64,000 bases of DNA from Microbacterium fluvii (GTDB lineage Bacteria > Actinomycetota > Actinomycetes > Actinomycetales > Microbacteriaceae), in the NCBI RefSeq assembly GCF_025515205.1, contig NZ_JAOPFX010000001.1, forward strand, positions 930,001 through 994,000, given 5' to 3'. This document shows positions 51,865-60,511 of this stretch, piece after piece. The first letter of the stretch is position 1; each line of letters begins with the position of its first letter. A model generated the notes under the pieces. It was given only the letters and a program-made list of their open reading frames with translations. It had not been told where the DNA came from and did not search any database. The position numbers were made by a program, and so were the translations under genes.

Positions 51865-52557
51865 ATGTCAAGTCCGGATGCCGGCCGCACTCCACTGAGT
51901 CGAGCACGTGTCGCCGAGGCCGCCGTCGCCCTGGCCGACGAGGTCGGACTCGACGGCACCACGATGCGCCGGCTCGCCGACGACCTCGCCGTGACGCCGA
52001 TGGCCCTCTACAAACACGTCGCGAACCGCGAAGAGCTCATCGACGCGATGGTCGATCACATCGTCGGCGAGATGCTCACCCCGGACGCCGATCCGGATGC
52101 CGTCACGGCCGAGACGTGGAAGACGGCGCTGCGGACGCAGGTGAAAGCGTCACGCGGCGTGGTGCTGCGGCATCCGTGGGCGGTCGAAGCGATCGAGACC
52201 CGCGCGCTGGCCGGTCCGATCGTGCTCGCCTATATGGACCGGCTCATCCGGATCCTGTTCGCCGGCTCGCTGTCGGCCGACCTCGTCCACCACGCGATGC
52301 ACGCCCTGTCCACGCGCATGTGGGGGTTCACGCGCGACGTGCTCCCGACGCCGTCGATCCCCGACGACCCCGCACAGCGCGCTGCGGCGCTCGCCGACTT
52401 CGCCGCGACATACCCGGGCATCGTGCGCATGGCCACGACAGCCCCCCACGCAGGCGCCGAGTGCGACGCGGATGCCGAGTTCGATTTCGCGCTCGACATC
52501 CTGCTCGACGCCTTCGAGCGGATGCACGCGGCCGGCTGGTCGTCGGCGGCGCGCTGA
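51865..52557 (+). CDS. TetR family regulator (TetR_C-type domain)
   Basis: 230 residues: LSRARVAEAAVALADEVGLDGTTMRRLADDLAVTPMALYKHVANREELIDAMVD is the N-terminal HTH, characteristic of TetR proteins close to TetR itself. The ligand domain follows (HPWAVEAIETRALAGPIVLAY). ATG 51865 directly follows an operator, consistent with a leaderless, self-repressed gene. Likely ligand: the compound handled by the DUF4386 membrane protein. Confidence 0.88.
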   Translation: MSSPDAGRTPLSRARVAEAAVALADEVGLDGTTMRRLADDLAVTPMALYKHVANREELIDAMVDHIVGEMLTPDADPDAVTAETWKTALRTQVKASRGVVLRHPWAVEAIETRALAGPIVLAYMDRLIRILFAGSLSADLVHHAMHALSTRMWGFTRDVLPTPSIPDDPAQRAAALADFAATYPGIVRMATTAPHAGAECDADAEFDFALDILLDAFERMHAAGWSSAAR

Positions 52558-52578
52558 GCGGCGGCCTTCGCCGAGGCG

Positions 52579-52842
52579 TCACGCCGTCATCTGGGCCGGG
52601 GCGACACGTGGCAAGCAGTCGGGGTTGAAGATCCGTTGCGTGGACGCGGGATACTTCGCGAGCCAGACAGCGGGACGGATCGGACGCTGCGTGAGGTTGC
52701 CGCCGCAGTTCGGACAGGTGTGGTCGAGCAGGCGTGCACATCCGTCGCACCACGTGCATTCCATCGTGCAGATGAACACGTTCGGGTCATCCGTCGCGAG
52801 GTCACGATCGCAGCATTCGCAGTTCGGTCGAATTTCGAGCAT
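52579..52842 (-). CDS. DUF1272 family zinc-ribbon protein
   Basis: 87 residues rich in cysteine pairs (NCECCDRDL, FICTMECTWCDGC, HTCPNCGG), enough for two zinc sites. The opening MLEIRPNCECC matches DUF1272. Function unknown. ATG 52842 follows TACGTT on the minus strand at leaderless spacing; longer frames are unsupported. Confidence 0.87.
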   Translation of the reverse strand: MLEIRPNCECCDRDLATDDPNVFICTMECTWCDGCARLLDHTCPNCGGNLTQRPIRPAVWLAKYPASTQRIFNPDCLPRVAPAQMTA

Positions 52843-52900
52843 GACGCAACGTATCAGGTGCGTGGATACCCACACCCGCGCGCGGGCGTAAGGGTGCCCG

Positions 52901-53356
52901 TCATCGCGTGCCGCGGATCCTCTGAACGACAACGGTCGCGCTGTTGACCGCGCCCGCGATGCACACCGCGAGCACGATGACGGTCGGGATGAGCAGCAGC
53001 CACGCCGGAGCCCACGGCATGAGGCCCGAGTCATCGACCGCGGTCAGATCGCCGCCTGACGAGGCTGTCACCCCGATCGTGATCAGAGCGAAGAAAGCGG
53101 CGATCACCGTGAACGCCGCCAATTCGACGATGTCATTGCGCAGCGGGCGGGGCGTGTCAGCCGCCTGCTGACGCTGTCGTGTCGACATCACCGTGTGCGA
53201 GATCGCCAGCGCCAGCGATAGTGAGATCGCGAGCCCCAGCGGAAATGGGTCGCCCGACGCCCAGCTGATGAGCCCGAAGACCACGAACACTGCGGCGAAC
53301 GACGCACACGCCCAGAGCACGACTCTGAAAACCAATCGACGTCCCTCTCCTGACAC
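52901..53356 (-). CDS. hypothetical four-helix membrane protein
   Basis: 151 residues from GTG 53356: helices VVLWACASFAAVFVVFGLISW, FPLGLAISLSLALAISHTVM, ELAAFTVIAAFFALITIGV and WLLLIPTVIVLAVCIAGAV. No family recognised. The start is uncertain, since the frame is open to 53488. Confidence 0.6.
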   Translation of the reverse strand: MSGEGRRLVFRVVLWACASFAAVFVVFGLISWASGDPFPLGLAISLSLALAISHTVMSTRQRQQAADTPRPLRNDIVELAAFTVIAAFFALITIGVTASSGGDLTAVDDSGLMPWAPAWLLLIPTVIVLAVCIAGAVNSATVVVQRIRGTR

Positions 53357-53550
53357 GCCTTTGTGGCCTGTGTTCGCAATGGTATGCCCCAAGACGGCGC
53401 GGACAGTGGGCTCGTCCGGCCACCGGCGCGCCGTGAACCGGCGCAAACAACCGGAGTCCGTCAGGTCGGCTGCGAGAACCTGCAGCACGACGGGCGACCC
53501 GTCGGCGTAGACTCCTGGGGCCGGACGACGAGCGCAAGGAGGTGGCCACG

Positions 53551-53601
53551 ATGAACGAATCGACGTGGGCGCTCCGCAACGGAGTCACGGTCGGGCGATA
53601 G
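53551..53601 (+). CDS. possible 16-residue leader peptide upstream of the hydrolase
   Basis: MNESTWALRNGVTVGR with an exceptionally good ribosome site (AAGGAGGTGG at 53536) 8 nt before its ATG and a TAGACT -10 box near 53508. Its stop codon lies in the loop of the hairpin GGGCGA-TAGG-TCGCCC (53593-53608). Another 38 nt separate it from the hydrolase ATG. This arrangement suggests translational or attenuation control, or a small peptide gene. Confidence 0.4.
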   Translation: MNESTWALRNGVTVGR

Positions 53602-53639
53602 GTCGCCCGGGAGCGTCCCCACTCCCGAAAGCTGCGACC

Positions 53640-54371
53640 ATGCACCTCACTTCACACTCACGCGTCGGCGACCTCGTCGAGCGCTCCTTCACCCTCGACG
53701 GCGTGCCCGGCATCCTCTGGACGCCCGCGGGCGCCGATCGACCGTCTCCGCTCATCCTCATGGGGCATCCCGGCGGCATCGAGCGGATGCATCCGCGTCT
53801 GGTCGCCCGTGCGGCACGCGCCGCCGCCGACGGGTTCGCCACGGCGACCATCGAGCTGCCGGGCAGCGGCGTTCGCCCGCCCCTGCCGGGCGTCGATGCG
53901 GCTCGCGCAGACCTGCGCCGCGCGCTGCAGGTAGGCGAGTCGGTGTCGGCCGACGTCATCGACCGGCTCATCCTCCCGCTCGTCGACCAGGCGGTGCCCG
54001 AGTGGCAGCAGGCGATCGACGCACTGCTCGAGCGCGACGAGATCACGGGACCCGTCGGCTTCTCGGGCGGTGTCATCTCGATCGCGGTGCGCCTGGCGGC
54101 GGTCGACCCGCGCATCCGCTGCGCCGGGCTGTTCGCGGGCAGCTACGTGCCCGCGGCAACGATGGCCGATGCAGCGCGCCTCACCATTCCGCTGCACGTG
54201 CTGCTGCAGTGGGACGACGCCGGCAACGACCGGCAGCAGGCGCTCGACCTCTTCGATGCGTTCGCGTCGACCGAGAAGACCCTCGAGGCGAACATGGGCG
54301 GCCACACCGGCGTGCCCCTCCATGCCGGTGAGTCGGCGGCGGCGTTCTTCGCGCGGCATCTGCGGGCGTGA
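53640..54371 (+). CDS. alpha/beta hydrolase (dienelactone hydrolase-like)
   Basis: 243 residues: LILMGHPGGIERMHP oxyanion region, GPVGFSGGVISIAVRL nucleophile elbow (Ser), LLQWDDAGNDRQQALDLFDAF acid region and GGHTGVP for the His. Shorter than secreted lipases and without a signal peptide. Substrate unknown. The 53640 start follows the leader peptide; no strong ribosome site of its own is visible. Confidence 0.82.
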   Translation: MHLTSHSRVGDLVERSFTLDGVPGILWTPAGADRPSPLILMGHPGGIERMHPRLVARAARAAADGFATATIELPGSGVRPPLPGVDAARADLRRALQVGESVSADVIDRLILPLVDQAVPEWQQAIDALLERDEITGPVGFSGGVISIAVRLAAVDPRIRCAGLFAGSYVPAATMADAARLTIPLHVLLQWDDAGNDRQQALDLFDAFASTEKTLEANMGGHTGVPLHAGESAAAFFARHLRA

Positions 54372-54410
54372 GCAGACCGGGCGAGCGGCCGCATCCCTAG
54401 AATCGGCGAC

Positions 54411-54752
54411 GTGATGAGCGAAGCGCAGAGCACCCTCGCCGACCGCACGCGTGCGCTGCTGGCCGGTGAACCCGACCTCACCGAGAAGGCGATGTTCGGC
54501 AGCCGCGCCTTTCTGCTCGACGAACGGATCGTCGTGGCGGTGATGCGCGACGCGCGGCTGCTGGTGCGCGTCGGGGTGGAAGACGCCGCCACCCTCATGC
54601 TCGAGCCAGGCGCGGGTCCCGCGACGATGGGACCGAATCAGCGCGAGATGGGGCCGGGCTGGCTGCTGGTCGAGCCCGACGCGCTCGCCGACGACGAGCG
54701 GCTGCTGTTCTGGGTCGACGCGGCGCGGGGGTTCAACCGGTTCCAGGGCTGA
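54411..54752 (+). CDS. TfoX/Sxy N-terminal domain protein
   Basis: 113 residues: LTEKAMFGSRAFLLDERIVVAVMRDARLLVRVG matches the TfoX N-domain, found alone in many actinobacteria where it is not linked to competence. TAGAAT (54398-54403) predicts a start at GTG 54411, with an ATG directly behind. Confidence 0.85.
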   Translation: MMSEAQSTLADRTRALLAGEPDLTEKAMFGSRAFLLDERIVVAVMRDARLLVRVGVEDAATLMLEPGAGPATMGPNQREMGPGWLLVEPDALADDERLLFWVDAARGFNRFQG

Positions 54753-54769
54753 GCCCGGCGGGCCTGCGC

Positions 54770-55141
54770 CTACGTGTTCGCGGCGAAATCCGCATCCGTC
54801 CACACGCGAGCGAGGCGGATGCCGCCGGGCACGAGCGCCTCGGGAAAGCGCGCCGCGATCTCGGCCGCGCGGGACTCACCGGCCACATCGACGAGGTAGT
54901 AGCCGGAGACGACATCGCCTCCTTCTGGCGCGGCGCTGAGCACGGGCGACGTGTCTCCGCGCACCACGACCTTCTGCTCGGCGGTGTCGAGAGCCTTCGA
55001 GTCGACCAGTTCGCCGGTGCCCTCGAGGTCGGACTCGACGTCCCAGTAGACCTGGTAGGCCGCGGCTCGCTCCTCGTCGGTCATGCCCGCGAACAGGTCG
55101 GTCACCGCCGGAGTGCTGTGGATCAGGATCAGATACTTCAT
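54770..55141 (-). CDS. YCII-related (DGPF-type) protein
   Basis: 123 residues beginning MKYLILIHS, with VVSGYYLVDV and AAEIAARFPEALVPGGIRLARVW, typical of the YCII/PhnB-like small proteins often encoded beside ECF sigma factors. No sigma factor is adjacent. Enzymatic role unproven. Confidence 0.85.
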   Translation of the reverse strand: MKYLILIHSTPAVTDLFAGMTDEERAAAYQVYWDVESDLEGTGELVDSKALDTAEQKVVVRGDTSPVLSAAPEGGDVVSGYYLVDVAGESRAAEIAARFPEALVPGGIRLARVWTDADFAANT

Positions 55142-55216
55142 CGCGCCCCCTCGAGGTCACAGTAGCGTGCGCAGGTCGCGGTTGCGGGTGTCGGAGGGGG
55201 TGCCCAGGATGGTCGC

Positions 55217-55822
55217 ATGGCTGACACCACCTGTCATATGTCGATCTCACTCGACGGCTTCGTCGCCGGTCCCGATCAGCGGCTCGACAACCCGCTCGGC
55301 ACTCGGGGCCTCGAGCTGCATCGCTGGCATCTCGGCGACGAGCGCGCGACGGATGCCGATGCGACCGCATCCGCCTGGCTGGGGCGCCCGCGGGGCGCGT
55401 ACGTGATGGGCCGCAACATGTTCGGTCCGATCCGCGGCGATTGGAGCGGCGAGTGGAACGGATGGTGGGGGCCCGAGCCGCCGTACCACGCACCCGTGTT
55501 CGTACTCACCCACCATGCCCGCGACCCGCTCGAGATGGAGGGCGGCACCACCTTCTTCTTCGTGACCGACGGGTTCGACGCCGCCTATGCGCGGGCGGTC
55601 GAGACGGCCGGCGACGGGGGAGTCGACATCGCGGGCGGAGCGTCGACGGTGCGCCAGGCCCTCGCCGCCGGTGTGATCGACGAACTCACCCTCGACATCG
55701 CGCCGGTGCTGCTCGGCGAGGGCGAGCGGATCTTCGACGGCACCGAGGCGTTCGGGTTCGAGCCGGTCGAGGTGCTGCACTCGCCGCTGGCGACCCACAT
55801 CCGGTATCGCCGGGCGGGGTGA
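55217..55822 (+). CDS. dihydrofolate reductase-like (RibD C-terminal) protein
   Basis: 201 residues: HMSISLDGFVAGPDQ at the N-terminus, YVMGRNMF, and VDIAGGASTVRQALAAGVIDELTLDIAPVLLGEG with the RibD-C signature. Fold of NADPH-dependent pyrimidine reductases; stand-alone members have unknown substrates. Overlaps the next gene (TGATG). Confidence 0.88.
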   Translation: MADTTCHMSISLDGFVAGPDQRLDNPLGTRGLELHRWHLGDERATDADATASAWLGRPRGAYVMGRNMFGPIRGDWSGEWNGWWGPEPPYHAPVFVLTHHARDPLEMEGGTTFFFVTDGFDAAYARAVETAGDGGVDIAGGASTVRQALAAGVIDELTLDIAPVLLGEGERIFDGTEAFGFEPVEVLHSPLATHIRYRRAG

Positions 55823-56205
55823 TGCCCACCCTCGACGACGTGCGGGCTATCGCTGCCGGGCTGCCCGGCAGCGAGGAACGGGCCATGACCTCGGGCATTG
55901 CGTGGTTCGTCCGGGGCAAGCTCTATGCCTGGGAGTGTCACCCGTGGCCGAGCATCCCCGCCGACATCCGCGAGATCGTCGCCCGCGAGCTCGTCGTCGC
56001 CGTCAAGGTGGGCGATCGGCTCGACGCGCTCGCGCTCGCCGAGATGGAGCCCGAGGTGTTCCTGCGCACGACGACCGCCTGGAACGAGCCGAAGATCGCC
56101 TTCCGTATGGCGGGCATCGACGGCGAGCACCTCGGCGAGCTGGTCACCGAGGCCTGGCGTGTGCAGGCGCCGAAGTATCTGCGAAAGGAGTTCGACGAAC
56201 GCTGA
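55822..56205 (+). CDS. MmcQ/YjbR family protein
   Basis: 127 residues: LDDVRAIAAGLPGSEERAM at the start, FLRTTTAWNEPKIAFRMAGID and LVTEAWRVQAPKYLRKEF at the end, the MmcQ/YjbR DNA-binding-like fold. Role unknown. Translationally coupled to the RibD-C gene. Confidence 0.87.
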   Translation: MPTLDDVRAIAAGLPGSEERAMTSGIAWFVRGKLYAWECHPWPSIPADIREIVARELVVAVKVGDRLDALALAEMEPEVFLRTTTAWNEPKIAFRMAGIDGEHLGELVTEAWRVQAPKYLRKEFDER

Positions 56206-56234
56206 CGGGGCGGCGCAGCATCCGCTTCGGCCTT

Positions 56235-56675
56235 TCAGCCGATGCGCTCGGCGAGGGCGACGATGATGCCCTCGGGGCCGCGCACGTAGGCCATGCGCCA
56301 CACGCCCTCGTACTCGCCGATGCCGCCGTCGAGCGTGTACCCGTCGGCCGCGAGGCGCTCGACGATGGCGGGCAGGTCGTCGACTTCGAAGGCGACGCTG
56401 CGCAGGCCGAGAGTGTTCGCCTTGGCGGTCGGCGTGCCCTGCTCGTGCGCGGGGCGCACGAAGCTCGACACCTCCACGCCGGTGCCGCCGCCCGGCGCGT
56501 GCAGCATGACGATCTCGCTGCGCGAGTCGGCGATGCCGGTGACGGTGTCGATGAAGGCGCCCTCGACGAACGTGCGGCCCTCGATCTCGAGGCCGAGCCC
56601 CACGAAGAAGGCGACGGCCGTGTCGAGGTCGGCCACGGTGATGCCGATGTGGTCGAAGCGTGTGATGCCGGGCAT
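56235..56675 (-). CDS. VOC family protein
   Basis: 146 residues with two beta-alpha-beta-beta-beta modules: FDHIGITVADLDTAVAFFVGLGLE and LRSVAFEVDDLPAIVERLAADGY. Metal ligand positions His and Glu (DHIG, SEIVML) are present. ATG 56675 lies 7 nt after TAAGGT on the minus strand. Confidence 0.85.
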   Translation of the reverse strand: MPGITRFDHIGITVADLDTAVAFFVGLGLEIEGRTFVEGAFIDTVTGIADSRSEIVMLHAPGGGTGVEVSSFVRPAHEQGTPTAKANTLGLRSVAFEVDDLPAIVERLAADGYTLDGGIGEYEGVWRMAYVRGPEGIIVALAERIG

Positions 56676-56724
56676 GGGTGCGACCTTACGCCGCAGGCAG
56701 CCGGTCGGCATTAGCCTGGCGCTT

Positions 56725-57450
56725 GTGACAGGCACCGACTCGCACGCCGCCCGCGGAGGCGAACCCCACGCACCGGGCCTGGCGCAGCGCCTGAACTGGC
56801 TGCGCGCCGGCGTGCTGGGCGCCAACGACGGCATCGTCTCGACGGCGGCGGTCGCGGTCGGCGTCGCGGGGGCGACTTCGGAGGTGGCGCCGGTGTTCCT
56901 CGCGGGTGCGGCGGCGCTGGTCGGCGGGGCGATCTCGATGGCGCTCGGCGAGTACGTGTCGGTGTCGAGCCAGCGCGACAGCGAGCGGGCGCTCATCGCG
57001 AAAGAGAAGCGGGAGCTCGCCGACGACCCGCAGGGCGAGCTCGAAGAACTCGTCGGTCTCTACCGCGACCGCGGGCTGAGCGAGGCGACGGCACGCCAGG
57101 TCGCCACCGAGCTGACCGCGGCCGATGCCCTGCGCACGCATCTGTCGGTCGAGCTGCACATCGACCAGGACGACGTCGTCAGCCCGTGGCGGGCGGCGCT
57201 CGCCTCGGCCGTGGCGTTCACGCTCGGAGCATTGCTGCCGCTCGTGACGATCCTCTCGACTCCGCCCGCGGTGCGCATCGCGTGGACCTTCGCCGTCGTG
57301 CTCATCGCGCTCGCCGTGACGGGGTATGTCGCGGCATGGATCGGCGGCTCGACGCGGTGGATGGCGGTGCTGCGCACCGTGCTCGGCGGCGCGCTGGCGC
57401 TCGGAGCGACCTTCGCGGTCGGCAGCCTGTTCGGCACGAGCGCGGGCTGA
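56725..57450 (+). CDS. VIT1/CCC1-family transporter
   Basis: A 241-residue iron/manganese exporter-like membrane protein. WLRAGVLGANDGIVSTAAVAVGVAGA and GGAISMALGEYVSVSSQRDSERA are VIT1/CCC1 hallmarks (acidic and polar metal path). A cytoplasmic helical domain (AKEKRELADDPQGELEELVGLYRDRGLS) follows, then three C-terminal helices. TAGCCT (56712-56717) sets GTG 56725. Confidence 0.9.
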   Translation: MTGTDSHAARGGEPHAPGLAQRLNWLRAGVLGANDGIVSTAAVAVGVAGATSEVAPVFLAGAAALVGGAISMALGEYVSVSSQRDSERALIAKEKRELADDPQGELEELVGLYRDRGLSEATARQVATELTAADALRTHLSVELHIDQDDVVSPWRAALASAVAFTLGALLPLVTILSTPPAVRIAWTFAVVLIALAVTGYVAAWIGGSTRWMAVLRTVLGGALALGATFAVGSLFGTSAG

Positions 57451-57459
57451 GCCCCGTGC

Positions 57460-60363
57460 TCACCAGCCGGTGGAGAGCACCCGATCGAGCATGTCGACGA
57501 AGTAGTCGGCAGAACCTTGCGACAGGCACAGCGGCGGCTTGATCTTCAGCACGTTCTGGTGGTCTCCGGTGGGCTGCATGATGACGCCGAGTTCGCGCAG
57601 GCGCTCGCAGATCGCGGCGGTCTCTTCGGTCGCCGGCTCCAGCGTCTCGCGGTCGCGCACGAGTTCGAGCCCGAGATAGAGGCCCGCTCCGTGCACGGTG
57701 CCGACGAGCGGATGCCGCGTCCCCAGCTCTTCGAGGCGGCCCTTCAGCCGAGCCCCGACCTCCTGGGCGTTGTGCTGCAGGTGCTCGTCGCGGATGATCT
57801 CGAGCACGGTCGAGCCGATCACCGACGACAGCGGGGAGCCTCCCGTTGACGAGAAGAAGTAGCCCTGCGTGCGATACCGGTCGGCGATCTCGCGGGTCGT
57901 GACGACAGCGCCGAGGGGAAAGCCGGCCCCGAGCGACTTCGCGACCGCGACGATGTCGGGCACGACCCCCTGCTGCTCGAACCCCCAGAACCACTCGCCG
58001 AGCCGCCCCAACCCCACCTGCACCTCGTCGGCGATCGCGAGGCCGCCGACCTCGCGCACCGCGGCGTAGACCTCGGCGAGGTAGCCGTCGGGCAGCACGA
58101 TCCCGCCGGCGTTTCCCGCGATGGCCTCGCAGATGAACCCGGCGATCTCGACGCCCTCGTCCGCGAGGTGGCGCACGTGGGCTGCCGCCTCGGGGCCGTA
58201 GGCGGCGGCATCCGCCCCACGGCGCGACCCGCGGTACGAGTTGGCGGCGTCGACGGTGTGCACCCAGGCGGGGCGCGTCGCCAGGGCGTTCGGGTTGTCG
58301 GCGATCGAGGTCGAGACGGCATCGCTGGCGAACGTCCACCCGTGATAGGCCTCGCGCATCGCGACGATGTCGGAGCGCCCGGTCGCCGCCATCGCGAGGC
58401 GCAGCGCGAGGTCGGCGGCCTCAGAGCCGGAGTTCACCAGGAACACCGTGTCGAGCGGGTCGGGGAGCGTCGCCGCAAGCCGCTCGGCGTAGTCGGCGAT
58501 CGCGCCGTAGTGGAACCGCGAATTGGTGTTGAGCAGGTGCAGCTGGTGGTTCGCGGCCTCGGCGATGCGCGGGTGGGCATGCCCGACGGCGGCGACGTTA
58601 TTGACCATGTCGAGATAGACGCGCCCATCGAGGTCGATCAGCAGCTCGCGCCAGCCGCGCTCGATGCGCGGCGGGTCGGCGTAGTAGTGCTCCTGCACCT
58701 CGGCGAGGGCGGCGCCGCGCCGCGCGAGCGCGTCGTCGGGGGAGGGCGCGGGCGCCGGCGCCGGCGAGCCGATGCCGAGGGCCGCGGCCGGGTCGCCGAT
58801 GAGCGAGCGCCAGCCCGCCGCCTCCCCAGGTGGCACACGTGCCGGCAACCGGCACGATGAGGCGTCAGGTGTGCCACCTGGGCGGGCTGAGTCGACGGCG
58901 GCGTGCACGAGCTGCACGAAGATCGGCACGCGGGCGGGCAGCATCCCGTCGTCCGACGCGTCGACCTGCGCATGCCGAAGTCGCACGGATGCCGCCCCCA
59001 CCGTCGCCGTGAGTGCTCCGGCGATGCGGTCGATCTCGGCGCCGTGGGGGGCCCTCAGCGGGGTGGGCCGGGCGAGCCACAGCGTCGCCCCGGTGGGCAC
59101 CGTCGCGGGCGCGATCGGGGTGCGCGCGGGGGCGCCCATGAGCACCGGCGCCCAGGCCGGCAGCACGACGGCCGCGGCGCCGCTGTCGAGCACCGCGTGC
59201 GCCGTGCGCTCCAGAGTGTCACCGTCGAGCCAGGCGCCCTCGTCGTTGAGGGGCGCGGTCGTGCCGGCGTCGACGGTGACCACGGGGCCGTCGAACTCGA
59301 CGAGCGCCCCCGCGGGCCAGGTGGGTGTCTGGGCGGTCGACAGCCCGAGCTCCGACCGGATCGCCGCGGTCATCACGGGCACCGGCACGCTCACGGCAGC
59401 CTCGAAGATGCGTGCCTCGCGCTTCATGCCGTCTTCGGCATAGGTGTTGGCCTCGTCGAGTCGCACCTGCTGGCGCCCGCTGAGCACGAGCACGGCGCCG
59501 CGCAGCACGACCAGCGGCCACAGCGCGTCGACCTCGTCGGCGCTGAGGGGCCGCAGCGCGTGGAACGCGCGCACCGCGGCCAGCGCTTCGAACGGGCCGA
59601 TGCCGTCGTGGTGCAGCAGCGACGACACCGTGACGGCAAGCTCGCCCACCGCCCACGACGCGCACACGTCGCCGAAGTCGATGACGGCGTCGGGGAGCGC
59701 ACCGGGGGAGTCGGGGGCGAGCACGTTGTCGTCGGTGACGTCCCAGTGGCCCAGCTGCACCGGCAGCGCGGCGGAGAGCGGGCCGAGGGCCGCGGCGGCG
59801 GCCGAGGCGGCGGCGGCGACCAGGTCGCGGACCTCGGCGTCGGGCTCGTCGCGCAGCAGCGTCTCGACGACGCGGTCGGCATGGCGGAGGTCCCACTGCA
59901 GCACGCGCGTCGCGGCGGGGTGTTCGACGTCGGCGAGGGCCAGGCTCACCCGTGCCGACAGCTCGCCGAGTCGTGTCACGACGGCGGGTGAGAGGTAGCG
60001 CGAGCCTGTGAGGGTGCGCCCCGACACGAAGCTGATCACGCGGGCGTGCAGGCGCCCCTGCGACGTGTGCCACCAGCCCGAGGCGATCACCTGCGGCGTG
60101 CGCACGGGCTGGCGCTCGCCGACGAGCGCACCCGCCAGGGTCTGCAGCTCGATCTCGGGCTCGCTGAACACGGGATTGCTGATCTTCAGCACGCCCAGCG
60201 GCTCCCCGCCGGGCCCGCGGACGAGAAAGTTCTGGTCTTGCTGGCTGCCGAGCCCTTCGAGGGTCGCGTCGATGTCGAAGGTGCTGCGCAGCATCCGCTC
60301 CGCTTCGTCGATCGGCAGCGTGGGGGCGGGCAGCTCGCCATGGGCGAAGAAGTCGAAGAGCAC
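57460..60363 (-). CDS. phosphotransferase - central domain - class III aminotransferase fusion
   Basis: 967 residues. Residues 1-330 form an APH/choline-kinase-like domain (VQLGHWDVTDDNVL with the catalytic Asp, then VIDFGDVC). Residues about 340-530 are beta-rich and resemble a degenerate M23-like module. Residues about 560-967 are a PLP class III aminotransferase (VYLDMVNNVAAVGHAHP, LVNSGSEAADLALRLA, ADEVQVGLGRLGEWFW, PLP lysine in AVAKSLGAGFPLG). Relatives act on amino or phospho-amino compounds. GTG 60363 follows TACAAC at leaderless spacing. A 58-bp palindromic repeat lies inside the linker. Confidence 0.88.
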   Translation of the reverse strand: MLFDFFAHGELPAPTLPIDEAERMLRSTFDIDATLEGLGSQQDQNFLVRGPGGEPLGVLKISNPVFSEPEIELQTLAGALVGERQPVRTPQVIASGWWHTSQGRLHARVISFVSGRTLTGSRYLSPAVVTRLGELSARVSLALADVEHPAATRVLQWDLRHADRVVETLLRDEPDAEVRDLVAAAASAAAAALGPLSAALPVQLGHWDVTDDNVLAPDSPGALPDAVIDFGDVCASWAVGELAVTVSSLLHHDGIGPFEALAAVRAFHALRPLSADEVDALWPLVVLRGAVLVLSGRQQVRLDEANTYAEDGMKREARIFEAAVSVPVPVMTAAIRSELGLSTAQTPTWPAGALVEFDGPVVTVDAGTTAPLNDEGAWLDGDTLERTAHAVLDSGAAAVVLPAWAPVLMGAPARTPIAPATVPTGATLWLARPTPLRAPHGAEIDRIAGALTATVGAASVRLRHAQVDASDDGMLPARVPIFVQLVHAAVDSARPGGTPDASSCRLPARVPPGEAAGWRSLIGDPAAALGIGSPAPAPAPSPDDALARRGAALAEVQEHYYADPPRIERGWRELLIDLDGRVYLDMVNNVAAVGHAHPRIAEAANHQLHLLNTNSRFHYGAIADYAERLAATLPDPLDTVFLVNSGSEAADLALRLAMAATGRSDIVAMREAYHGWTFASDAVSTSIADNPNALATRPAWVHTVDAANSYRGSRRGADAAAYGPEAAAHVRHLADEGVEIAGFICEAIAGNAGGIVLPDGYLAEVYAAVREVGGLAIADEVQVGLGRLGEWFWGFEQQGVVPDIVAVAKSLGAGFPLGAVVTTREIADRYRTQGYFFSSTGGSPLSSVIGSTVLEIIRDEHLQHNAQEVGARLKGRLEELGTRHPLVGTVHGAGLYLGLELVRDRETLEPATEETAAICERLRELGVIMQPTGDHQNVLKIKPPLCLSQGSADYFVDMLDRVLSTGW
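58825..58882. repeat. palindromic element inside the aminotransferase gene
   Basis: CCCAGGTGGCACAC (58825-58838) is the exact complement of GTGTGCCACCTGGG (58869-58882). Between them is a second perfect hairpin, GTGCCGG-CAA-CCGGCAC (58839-58855). It encodes the low-complexity linker before the aminotransferase domain. Confidence 0.7.
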
Positions 60364-60425
60364 GATTCGGTTGTAGCAGAGGTGGGGCGGATGCTGTCCG
60401 ACCGGGCCGATCTGTCGGGTGTCCA

Positions 60426-60444
60426 CATATGGTCAGACCACATG
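60426..60444. promoter_or_regulatory. GntR/FadR-type operator TGGTC-A-GACCA
   Basis: A perfect 5-1-5 palindrome at 60430-60440, extended by CAT...ATG flanks with one mismatch, in the divergent region before the fusion aminotransferase and the DsbA-like gene. The TGGTCnnACCA form is typical of FadR-type GntR regulators; none is encoded nearby. Confidence 0.55.
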
Positions 60445-60511
60445 CGCGCGAGGATTGGCGGTCGGGCACGAGGCATTTCGACGTGAGCGACGGGTGGAGT
60501 GGACTGGTGCG

